The position numbers were made by a program, and so were the translations under genes. The notes beneath the pieces were generated by a model that saw only the letters and a list, made by a program, of their open reading frames with translations, made no database searches and was not told where the DNA came from. Positions 43,431 through 51,190 of a stretch of DNA of 64,000 nt are shown here, piece by piece (the first letter of the stretch is position 1; each line of letters starts with the position of its first letter). The stretch spans positions 5,704,001 to 5,768,000 of the forward strand of contig NZ_CP107799.1 of the NCBI RefSeq assembly GCF_041431135.1, written 5' to 3'. The stretch is from Streptomyces sp. NBC_00554. Its GTDB lineage: Bacteria; Actinomycetota; Actinomycetes; Streptomycetales; Streptomycetaceae.

Positions 43431-44576
43431 TCAGCGGCCGCGAGTGTTGCTTCGCCCCACCGGTACGCGCATCAGGTCCTCGCCCAGGATCATCCGGCCA
43501 CCGAAGTCGGCGCGGCGGGCGCTGTCGCGCAGGAGCCGGCGCCAGGTGGCGTCCGAGGTGGCGGCCGGATTTCCGGGACTGAGGTGGGTGGCGACCAGCG
43601 TCCGCACCCCGGACTCGGCGGCGATCCGCCCGAGTTCGGACACGTCGGTGTGCGTGGCCAGGATGTGGTCGATGAGGTGCTGCGGCAGGCCGAGGGCCGC
43701 CAGCCCGTCGGGGTGGAGGGCTTCGTGCACCAGGACGTCGGCACCCCGGGCGAGCCCGATGACGTTCGGCGTCGGGGTCGTGTCGCCGGAGAAGACGACG
43801 CTGCCGTGATCGGTGTCGAAACGGTACGCGTAGGCGGGGTAGACCGCGCCGTGCGGGACCAGCACGGCGGTGACCTTCACATCGTCGTTCTCCATGACCG
43901 TGAAGGGCGCCATCGCCGGGGCGGTGTTCGTGGCGGAGGCGCCGGTGCCCGCAGGCGGAAGCACGTCGTGCACCCGTAGCAGGGAAGCCGGGTCGATGCC
44001 GATGTGCTCGGTCATGAAGAAGGTGGGGGCGGCGGCGTACGCCTGTCCCGCCAGCCTGGTCATGTCGATGGTGCCGGGAACGGGCCCGGGGGCTCCGGCG
44101 ACGGTGGAAGCGATGCCTGCCGGCCCGGGACCGTACACGTCGATCGGACTCCGGAAGCCCTGCGCGCCGGCGGCGCCGGCCGCGAGCATCGGGAAGGCGT
44201 AGTAGTCGACGACATGGTCGGCATGCAGGTGGGTGAGGAAGATGGCCGCCAGTGAGGGCATCGACAGCCCGGCACGCATGTACTGGCTCACCGCGCCCCG
44301 CCCGCAATCGACCACGTACGTCCGGCCGTTGACCACCAGCGCCTGCGAGATCCCGTACCGGGCCGCGAGCGGCGGCGGCCCGGAGTTGGTACCGAGGAGG
44401 GTGAGCGACAGCCTCGTATCGGAGGAGGCGTCCGAGTTCGCAGCCGCCGCTGCCTCCCCGCTCAGCAGCGGCACGGTGACAGCCGCGGCGGACGCGGCCA
44501 CCGCGCCGAGCAGGGTTCTACGAGTTGTCGACGCCGACGCTGACGCGCCTGTGCACTCGATCGAGGATTCACACAT
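43431..44576 (-). CDS. Secreted MBL-fold metallo-hydrolase (RNase Z-like)
   Basis: A 381-residue protein with a Tat signal (TTRRTLLGAVAASAAAV) and so exported folded. The metallo-beta-lactamase site is present: FLTHLHADHVVDY (HxHxDH), VVFSGDTTP and a late ILATHTDVSELG/LVATHLSPG histidine. The LLGTNSGPPPLAARYGISQALVV start is typical of RNase Z/arylsulfatase-like MBL hydrolases. The substrate is unknown; export argues against tRNA processing. Start 44576 has AAGGAG eleven bases upstream, somewhat far. Convergent with the lipoprotein hydrolase, 25 bases apart. Confidence 0.88.
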   Translation of the reverse strand: MCESSIECTGASASASTTRRTLLGAVAASAAAVTVPLLSGEAAAAANSDASSDTRLSLTLLGTNSGPPPLAARYGISQALVVNGRTYVVDCGRGAVSQYMRAGLSMPSLAAIFLTHLHADHVVDYYAFPMLAAGAAGAQGFRSPIDVYGPGPAGIASTVAGAPGPVPGTIDMTRLAGQAYAAAPTFFMTEHIGIDPASLLRVHDVLPPAGTGASATNTAPAMAPFTVMENDDVKVTAVLVPHGAVYPAYAYRFDTDHGSVVFSGDTTPTPNVIGLARGADVLVHEALHPDGLAALGLPQHLIDHILATHTDVSELGRIAAESGVRTLVATHLSPGNPAATSDATWRRLLRDSARRADFGGRMILGEDLMRVPVGRSNTRGR

Positions 44577-44797
44577 GAGGCATTTGCTCCTTCGCGGCTC
44601 CTGGTACGCGGAGCCACCCTCACCAGGACGCGAATGCCTGTCCACAGCCCGGTACGAACTCGGGCTTCGCGGCGTGCAGCATGAGATTGCGTACTGCGAA
44701 CGAGCTGCTTGCGGAGGCGGGATGCCAGGTCGGGTTCCGTCTGTGCCGGCCCGACGCGGGCCCGAGGGGCAGGGCGAGCCGGGTGTCCTCGTCCGGG

Positions 44798-46234
44798 TCA
44801 GGCCGCCGGCAGTTCCTCCGCGGACAGCCGGCCCGCGTGCACCGCGTCGACCAGGGCCTGGTGGTCGCGCTCGTTCTGGTCGGCGTATGTCTCCGCGAAT
44901 GTGGCGAGTGCTCGGTCGAACGGGTCGCCGTTGCCCAGGTACGCGGCGATCGCGATCCGGTCGCCGGACCGTGCGTGCGCACGAGCCAGCGTGACCCCGC
45001 ACAGTTCGCCGAACGCCTGCATGTCCTTCGGCCGCATCCTTTCCGGCATGGCGATGCCCTTCCAGTCACGCAACTGGCGGATGTAGAAGTCGCGTTGCCT
45101 GCCGTCCATCCCGTCCACGCGTTCCCAGCCGAGGAAGATGTCGCTCGTGGCCTGCATCAACCGCTGGCCCGCGACCACGCGTTCGCCCTGGTTGCGGTAC
45201 TGGCTGGCGCCGACGTGTCCGGCGAGCACGGAGGTGTCGGCCTCCTTGGCCTGGAGGAAGAGCGGGTCCTGACCGTCCCGGCCGAGGAGGAGGAAGATCC
45301 AGCAGCGGGTGCCGACGCTGCCGACGCCGACCACCTTGCGGGCGACGTCCGCCAGCCGGTAGTCCTCCAGGAGCGTGCGCCGGTCGGAAGCGAGAGTGCG
45401 GCCGTACCGCTCGATCAGTCCGCGGAACTGCCGCTCCAGCGCGTTGCGTTCGACGTCCGGCAGCAGGTCGCCCGCCGGGGTGAGCAGCGGGGGGTCCGCC
45501 GCGATCCTGGGCCGGCCGTCGACCGTCTCGGTGAGCTTGTCGAAGGCCTGCAGGCTGTCGCGGGTGCGGGCCTTCTCCATGGCGCGGGTCAGGTTCTCCC
45601 GACCGCGCTTCGTTCCGTGGAGTCCGCCGCCGGCCAGGGACTCGAGGAGGTCCGCGTCGATCTTCGCGTACCAGACGTCGAGGTTGCCCGTGCCCGCGAA
45701 GCGGATCATCGCCTCGCGGTACGAACGGACCGTGGAACTCACGATGCGGGCGCGCTCGGAGTCGTCGAAGCCGTTGGCCCGGCCCGCGATGACGAGACTC
45801 GCCGACAGCCGTTTGACGTCCCACTCCCAGGGGCCCGGCAGTGTCTCGTCGAAGTCGTTGATGTCGAACATCAACTGTCTCTCGGGCGAGGCGAGTAGAC
45901 GGAAGTTCAGCATGTGCGCGTCCCCGCACAGCTGGGCCGTGAGTCCCGAGGCCGGGCTGTCGGCCAGGTCGGACGCCATGATCGCGGCGGCGCCCCGGTA
46001 GAAGCGGAACGGGGCTTCCATCATCCGTCCGTAGCGGATCGGGACGAGTTCGGGCAGCCTTGCCGCGGACTGCGCCTCCAGGATCGCCAGCGGGTCCGGC
46101 CGGTCCGGAGACGGCTTGTACTCGGCGTGACCCGACCTGGGCGAGCGGCGCCGCGCCTCCTTTCCGAGAGCCGCGCGTTCCTCGGGCGTGCCGCGGAGTG
46201 CCGCGCGCATCGCCGTGGTCGCGTTCTGGGCCAT
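44798..46234 (-). CDS. DUF2252 family protein
   Basis: A 478-residue cytoplasmic protein. The family pattern is clear: MMEAPFRFYRGAAAIMASDLA, LCGDAHMLNFRLLASPER, FDINDFDETLPGPWEWDVKRL, and VGVGSVGTRCWIFLL ... FLQAKEADTSVL. The DAHxxN and FDxNDFD elements resemble the catalytic loop and metal site of kinase-fold phosphotransferases, so a phosphotransfer role is plausible; no substrate is known. GGAGGG lies six bases before ATG 46234. The CMD-family gene lies 48 bases upstream on the same strand, so the two may be one operon. Confidence 0.9.
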   Translation of the reverse strand: MAQNATTAMRAALRGTPEERAALGKEARRRSPRSGHAEYKPSPDRPDPLAILEAQSAARLPELVPIRYGRMMEAPFRFYRGAAAIMASDLADSPASGLTAQLCGDAHMLNFRLLASPERQLMFDINDFDETLPGPWEWDVKRLSASLVIAGRANGFDDSERARIVSSTVRSYREAMIRFAGTGNLDVWYAKIDADLLESLAGGGLHGTKRGRENLTRAMEKARTRDSLQAFDKLTETVDGRPRIAADPPLLTPAGDLLPDVERNALERQFRGLIERYGRTLASDRRTLLEDYRLADVARKVVGVGSVGTRCWIFLLLGRDGQDPLFLQAKEADTSVLAGHVGASQYRNQGERVVAGQRLMQATSDIFLGWERVDGMDGRQRDFYIRQLRDWKGIAMPERMRPKDMQAFGELCGVTLARAHARSGDRIAIAAYLGNGDPFDRALATFAETYADQNERDHQALVDAVHAGRLSAEELPAA

Positions 46235-46282
46235 CGAGGACCCTCCTGCCTGATCCTGCGGCCGCCGGGTGGGCGTCCGCTC

Positions 46283-46609
46283 TCAGCCCTGGGACTCGAT
46301 CTCCGCATCGGCGACGGCGATGGCGATGCCGAGTGCCGTGGCGATGTTGCCTGCTGCCGTCATGACGCGGGCCGTGCCCACGATGGGCGCGATGGCGACC
46401 AGGACATCCTGCAACTGCTCGGCGGTCAGGCCGGTTTGGAGGGCGGGGTCGATATGGGCAACGTAGGAGATCGGCGGGGCGTCCGAGGCGGCCAGTGCCG
46501 CGATACGCGTGAGTATGAGCATGTCCGGGGCCAGCCCGCATCGCTCGATCGAGTCGACCGTCATGGCGGCGAGGGTGTCCAGGACAGGAGTTTCAGATGC
46601 AGTGGCCAT
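46283..46609 (-). CDS. Carboxymuconolactone decarboxylase (CMD) family protein
   Basis: A 108-residue all-helical protein with the CMD repeat (LTRIAALAASDAPPISYVAHI ... GLTAEQLQDVLVAIAPIVG ... AGNIATALG). The AhpD-type CxxC pair is absent, so it is not a peroxidase partner of that kind; true decarboxylases also lack it. The role is open. AGGAGG lies eight bases before ATG 46609. It is immediately upstream of the DUF2252 gene. Confidence 0.88.
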   Translation of the reverse strand: MATASETPVLDTLAAMTVDSIERCGLAPDMLILTRIAALAASDAPPISYVAHIDPALQTGLTAEQLQDVLVAIAPIVGTARVMTAAGNIATALGIAIAVADAEIESQG

Positions 46610-46983
46610 GTCGAATGCCTCCTAAGTGTGGCCGGCGGCGGCGAAGACGACCCAGCCGCTCCCGATGCCGGTTTTCGCGGGAATCCGCACTGCCGCACCC
46701 GAGCGCGCCCCGCTCACATGAGTCGTCATTGCCGGCTCCCTGATGTCGCACGGCTCCTCACAACCGGGGTACCTGTTCGGCTGATCGGGTTACTTCCACT
46801 CTCGACCTGTAGGGCGTGTTGTGCACCTCAGGGCGTGCGGCGGCGGGAAGCGGCTCTGGCGGAGCGCGACGGCAGATCCCGCCCGGCTCAGCGCAGGCGT
46901 CGCGGACCGCTGTGCTGTTTCCCGGCGCCTTCCGGTGCGTCCTGGGCCTCGCGCAGGTCGGGGGTGGTGGCCTTCGCGGCGTC
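46610..46983. other. Gap without an intact gene
   Basis: 374 bases upstream of the CMD gene. It shows no frame with good start and codon use. The right part is probably decayed coding DNA leading into the DUF1214-like remnant. Confidence 0.4.
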
Positions 46984-47076
46984 GTGCCCTGGCTCGGCAT
47001 CCTGCGCTTCTACAGCCCCGAGCAGCCGTTCTTCGACAAGACGTGGCGGCCGGGCGAGGTGGAACCCGCCGACTGA
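46984..47076 (+). pseudogene. C-terminal remnant of a DUF1254/DUF1214 protein
   Basis: Thirty codons ending in TGA read LRFYSPEQPFFDKTWRPGE near their centre, the conserved C-terminal end of DUF1254/DUF1214 proteins. Nothing upstream in any frame continues the family, which is normally over 300 residues. It is a relic of a deleted gene. Confidence 0.55.
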
Positions 47077-47259
47077 CACGGACGGCCGGTGCCTTGCGGA
47101 GGTTGTGGTTCTGCTCCCGCGCCATCAGAGGGTGTTCTTCGTCCCCCGCCCACAGGGCGTCTCATACTCCGGAAGCGCTACTCGGAGTGCGTGTATCACT
47201 ACCCTGAGTGCCTAGTGGTGGCAGCCGGCAGTCTCACCGCAGCCCACCCCGGGAGTGTC

Positions 47260-48561
47260 ATGAGTACGCCGCCCGAGCCATCCGACGTCGCACCTCACCC
47301 TCCGTCGACGTCGAGCCGGAAAGGCTCGCGTGCCGGACGGATCGCGATGAGCACCGTCTCGGCCGTGCTGATCACGCTCACCTGCATTCTCGTGCCGGTA
47401 TCCCTGATCACTGTCTGGGTGCACGACATCGTGCTGGACACCGGCCGGTACGTGTCGACGGTCACCCCACTCGCGTCGGACCCGGCGATCGAGGCCGCAG
47501 CGGCCACCCGTATCTCCGAAGCCGCCGGCGCCAGGGTCGACGGCGCCCAGGTCACCTCCGACATCGCGGCGTGGCTGTAGTCCCAGGGGCTGCCGCCGCG
47601 CGCAGGTGCCGCGATCAAGTCTCTGGGCCCGCAGCTGGATGCGGCAGTCGAGCAGACCGTCACCAAGGTGGCGACCCGCTTCGTCGAGAGCGACAGGTTC
47701 GAGACCATCTGGACCGAGGCCAACCGGGCCGCCCATTCGGCAGTGGTACACGCGCTCACCGGTGACGGCCGCGGCGCCACCGAGGTCAGCGACGGGACGG
47801 TCACCCTCGATGTCGGCGTCGCGGTCGAGCAGGTCAAGCAGGACCTCGTGGACGCCGGGCTCTCCCCGGCGGAGAAGATCCCCGACGTGGACAAACAGAT
47901 GGTGCTCTTCCAGTCCGACAAGCTGGAGAAGATCAGGGACGGGGCCCATCTGCTCGACGTCGTCGGCAACTGGCTGCCTGTTCTCACGGTGGTGCTCGGG
48001 GCGCTCGGGGTGGTGCTCGCCCGGCGCCGTCGGCGAGCCCTGGTGACCACGACCCTCGGCGCGGCCGCGGCCTGCCTGGTCCTCGCCATCGGCCTGGTGA
48101 TCGCCCGCCGCTACTACCTCGACCATCTTCCCGCGCAGGTCCAGTCGCCGGATGCGGCCGCGGCGATCTTCGACACTCTGCTCCGCTTCTTGCGGAGCAG
48201 CATCCGCACCGCACTCGTCCTCGGGGTCGTGGTGGCCATCGGCGCCTATCTGTCCGGTACGGGCCGCCTGCCGCGCGCCGTGCGCGGAGCAGCCGAGCGT
48301 ACGGCCGACTCCGTCGCGCGCTGGGGCGGCGCTCACGGAGTGCGCACCGGAAAGGCCGGAACCTGGGTGGACGCCCACCGGCGGTGGCTCACCATCGGGG
48401 TGCTGCTCGTCCTTGCGCTGGTGTTCGCGCTCTGGAACCACCCCACGGTGCTGACCGTGCTGCTGCTGGTGCTCATCCTCCTCGCCGTACTCGCCGTGCT
48501 CGCGTTGCTGGCCGCCGACGGTCGCAAAGCCGAGCCTGCCGAGAATCCCGGGGAGCGGTAG
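47260..48561 (+). pseudogene. Membrane-protein gene with in-frame amber codon
   Basis: From ATG 47260 (GGGAG four bases upstream) the frame runs 434 codons to 48561 but is interrupted by TAG at 47578-47580 (codon 107, ...DIAAWL-stop-SQGLPPR...). Both sides stay in frame with even codon use, so one change (CAG to TAG is the simplest) explains it. The full product would have one membrane helix near residues 28-52, an external domain of ~200 residues, then four helices at ~240-420. This matches Streptomyces conserved integral membrane proteins of unknown role. It is either a recent nonsense mutation, a sequencing error or a read-through site; no suppressor context is visible. Confidence 0.75.
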
Positions 48562-48746
48562 CTGCCGTGGCCGTCGAGCAACAGAAGCCGATGATGCGAC
48601 GCCTTCTCCCGGCCGGAGGCTTGCGTCTGCGGGCGTGATCGCAGCGAGACGCCCGGGAGCGAGCCGTGAAAGGGCAAGGAGATCCCTACGGTGGTCAGGA
48701 CCTGAGTCCGGGCGGGCGTCCCGAAGTCCTCAGGCCGGGACGCCTG

Positions 48747-49337
48747 TCATGCCGACCGGTCCAGCGCGCCGACGATCAGGGCTTCGAGCTGCTGCGCGAC
48801 CTGGTCCAGGGGCTTCATGCTGCGCTTGGCACGGCACATGGCGATGGCGCCTTCGACGGATGCCACGATGAGGGTCGCGAGCCCCGGAGCCCGGTCGGGG
48901 GCGGCGCCGTGCTCGCGCAGCGCCTCGGCGAGCAGCTCCTCCCAGCGGTCGAACGCCTCGGCGGCGGCGACGAGGGCGGGCGGGGTCTCGTCGGCAGGCG
49001 GCTCCTCGACGGCGACGGCCAGCACGGGGCAGCCGGCGCGGAAGTCGCTCGCGAGGACGATGCCGCGCCACAGTGCGAGGAAGGCGTGCAGCCCGGCGAC
49101 CGGGCCCGCGTCCAGCTCCTTGCGCAGGATGCGGGCGACTGCCGCATCCGCGTACCGCACCGCCTCGGTGGCCAGTTGCTGCTTGCCCTCGGGGAAGTAG
49201 TGGTACGTCGAGCCGAGCGGTGCTTTGGCGTGTTTGGCCAGGTCACGGATGCTGGTGCCGTTCAGGCCGCGCCTGCTGATCATGTCGGCGGCACCGGCCA
49301 CGATGCGCTCGCGCGACGGCGCGCTGGGTTTGGTCAA
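48747..49337 (-). CDS. TetR family regulator
   Basis: A 196-residue repressor of the YxaF/LmrA-like group: helix-turn-helix at ~10-55 (RERIVAGAADMISRRGLNGTSIRDLAKHAKAPLGSTYHYFPEGKQQL) and a C-terminal domain typical of that group (RAGCPVLAVAVE). The TTG start at 49337 has GAGGAG nine bases upstream. Two TATAACG palindromes (49357-49407) lie between it and the divergent tautomerase/dehydrogenase operon, its probable targets. Confidence 0.9.
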   Translation of the reverse strand: MTKPSAPSRERIVAGAADMISRRGLNGTSIRDLAKHAKAPLGSTYHYFPEGKQQLATEAVRYADAAVARILRKELDAGPVAGLHAFLALWRGIVLASDFRAGCPVLAVAVEEPPADETPPALVAAAEAFDRWEELLAEALREHGAAPDRAPGLATLIVASVEGAIAMCRAKRSMKPLDQVAQQLEALIVGALDRSA

Positions 49338-49356
49338 GGCCGTGCTCTCCTCTGGC

Positions 49357-49407
49357 TATAACGCTCGTCATAGTCTAGCGTGACCTCCCGTTATAACGAC
49401 CGTTATA
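49357..49407. promoter_or_regulatory. Tandem TetR operators
   Basis: TATAACG-AC-CGTTATA at 49392-49407 is a perfect inverted repeat, and TATAACG-CT-CGTCATA at 49357-49372 is the same with one change. Their centres are 35 bases apart. They lie between the TetR gene and the tautomerase operon, and AT-rich TATAACG cores are striking in this GC-rich DNA. Confidence 0.75.
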
Positions 49408-49451
49408 GAGCGGCTGTGTGGACAGCCCAAGGGGACGAGGGAGACTCCGTC

Positions 49452-49883
49452 ATGCCGATGATCCGGCTCACCGTTCCGGCCGGTTCGCTCACCGAAGGGG
49501 GACGCGCGAGCGTCCAGAGCGACCTTGCCGCCGTACTGCTGCGCTGGGAGGGAGCGCCCGACACGGCGTTCTTCCGAGCCCAGGCGTGGAGCTACCTGAT
49601 CGAGCTGCCCGAAGGGGCGGGGACCACCGCCGAGGACGACGAGCCGCGCTTCCTCGTGGACGTCACCGTTCCGCAGGGCGCCCTGTCCGAGCGCCGCAAG
49701 GCGGGCCTGGTCGAGGACGTGACGAAGACCGTGCTCGACGCCGCCGGACTCTCCCCGAACGACGCGCTGAGGGTGTGGGTGCTGGTGCACGACCAGCCTG
49801 AGGGCACTTGGGGCGCCGGCGGCTCGGTCATCCGCTACGCCGACCTGGTGGCACTGGCGAAGGGGCCCCGAGCCGATGCGTGA
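49452..49883 (+). CDS. Tautomerase-superfamily protein
   Basis: A 143-residue protein beginning M-P-M-I-R-L-T-V-P. After removal of Met the Pro becomes N-terminal, as required for the catalytic base of 4-oxalocrotonate-type tautomerases. Two beta-alpha-beta halves are seen (IRLTVPAGSLTEGGRASVQSDL; FLVDVTVPQGALSERRKAGLVEDVTK), so it is a fused two-unit member. GAGGGAG lies eight bases before ATG 49452. It overlaps the dehydrogenase gene by eight bases and is controlled by the TetR operators upstream. The substrate is probably an aromatic or keto acid. Confidence 0.85.
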   Translation: MPMIRLTVPAGSLTEGGRASVQSDLAAVLLRWEGAPDTAFFRAQAWSYLIELPEGAGTTAEDDEPRFLVDVTVPQGALSERRKAGLVEDVTKTVLDAAGLSPNDALRVWVLVHDQPEGTWGAGGSVIRYADLVALAKGPRADA

Positions 49884-50886
49884 ACTGACCTACGTCGCGA
49901 AGCGCACCGTCGAGTGGCGCGAGGCGCCCGACCCCAAGCTCCAGTCCGACCAGGAGGCGATCGTCGCCCCGGTCGCGGCCACCTCCTGCGACGTGGACTC
50001 GATGATCCTGGCGGGCCACGGCTTCATCGACCCTCCCTTCGCCCTCGGCCATGAATGCGTGGCCAGGGTCGTCGAGACCGGCGACGCGGTGACCGCCGTA
50101 GCCCCCGGCGACCTGGTGGTCGTCCCCTGGTCCATCAACTGCGGCAGCTGCGACCACTGCCGCGCCGGACTCACCGCCCACTGCACGGCCGTACCGCACA
50201 TGGCCATGTACGGCGCACCGATCGGCGGAAGCTGGGGCGGTCTCTTCTCCGACCTGGTCCGCGTGCCCTTCGCGGACGCCATGCTCGTACCCCTGCCCGC
50301 GGGCCTCGACCCGGTCGCCATGGCCTCGGCCAGCGACAACTGGTCCCTGTCCTGGCGCCTGGTCGCACCCCACCTCAAGAACAGGCCCGGGGCCCGGGTC
50401 CTGGTCGTCGCCCGCGGCAGCATCGGCCTGTACGTGTGCGACATCGCCCGCGCACTCGGCGCCTCCGACGTCCTGTACGTCGACCCGGACCCCGAACACC
50501 GCCGGATCGCCGAGAGCTACGGCGCCCGTACGGCCGAGGCGATCGAGCCCGTACGACATGGCTTCGACCTCGCCGTCGAGGCCACCGGCCGCGTCGACCA
50601 GCTTGCCCTCACCGTCAAGTCCCTTGCCCCGGAAGGGATCTGCGAGTCCGCCGGCAACCACTTCCGCCCCGGCGAACTGCCCCTGCTCGACATGTACCTC
50701 ACGGGCGTCACACTGCGCATCGCCCGCGACAACGTCCGCGCCCACATCCCCGACGCCCTCGACCTCGCCCGCTCCGGCCAGGTCGACCCCGCCCGGGTCG
50801 TCTCCCACGTCCTCGACTGGGAGCAACTCCCCGACGCACTCCCCGAGAACCACCTCAAGCCCGTTTTCGTCCGCAACGACGGCTGA
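49876..50886 (+). CDS. Zinc-dependent alcohol dehydrogenase (MDR)
   Basis: A 336-residue medium-chain dehydrogenase. The catalytic-zinc ligands are in TSCDVDSM and LGHECVARV. The structural-zinc loop is NCGSCDHCRAGLTAHC. The dinucleotide domain starts at ~170, but its usual GxGxxG is altered to VVARGSIGLYV, so cofactor binding may be unusual. Many MDRs of this pattern oxidise secondary alcohols or polyols. The start overlaps the tautomerase stop (ATGCGTGA), so the two are co-translated and probably consecutive in one pathway under TetR control. Confidence 0.9.
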   Translation: MRELTYVAKRTVEWREAPDPKLQSDQEAIVAPVAATSCDVDSMILAGHGFIDPPFALGHECVARVVETGDAVTAVAPGDLVVVPWSINCGSCDHCRAGLTAHCTAVPHMAMYGAPIGGSWGGLFSDLVRVPFADAMLVPLPAGLDPVAMASASDNWSLSWRLVAPHLKNRPGARVLVVARGSIGLYVCDIARALGASDVLYVDPDPEHRRIAESYGARTAEAIEPVRHGFDLAVEATGRVDQLALTVKSLAPEGICESAGNHFRPGELPLLDMYLTGVTLRIARDNVRAHIPDALDLARSGQVDPARVVSHVLDWEQLPDALPENHLKPVFVRNDG

Positions 50887-51007
50887 CGACACGATTGAAA
50901 GATCTTGGACGGCATGTCATGAGAACGGCGTGCTCGTACCTCTCTTCTGTGAACGGCCACCGCGCCTCCCGGGCGACAACGGCCCACATCGCAAGGGAGG
51001 TTGGACG

Positions 51008-51190
51008 GTGGAGCTCGCTGCTGCACTCTTGTCCGTGGTCGCCCCTCTGGCCCCTGCAATCAAGGGCTGGCTCGATAGCGTGGCACGTCGCAACCGGTCC
51101 CTGGCCCGGGCCGAGATCATCCGGGCCCGGCCGGCAAGTCCGAGCGACTCGTCGGATGGGCACCGGAACCGAGAGGAAGGCAATGGCTGA
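51008..51190 (+). CDS. 60-residue protein upstream of the sigma fusion
   Basis: GTG 51008 follows GGGAGG by seven bases. The product begins with a hydrophobic or amphipathic helix (ELAAALLSVVAPLAPAIKGWL, residues ~2-22), then a basic helix and a polar tail. The stop overlaps the next start by eight bases (ATGGCTGA at 51183-51190), which points to translational coupling with the sigma-fusion gene. I do not recognise a family. It is too small for an anti-sigma factor with a zinc fold, but could be a membrane-associated modulator of its neighbour (inference). Confidence 0.6.
   Translation: MELAAALLSVVAPLAPAIKGWLDSVARRNRSLARAEIIRARPASPSDSSDGHRNREEGNG

Noticed and set aside
50055..51182. 5' extension of the sigma-fusion frame
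   Set aside because: It overlaps the dehydrogenase gene in another frame, is Arg/Pro-rich and lacks any domain; ATG 51183 is coupled to the 60-codon gene.
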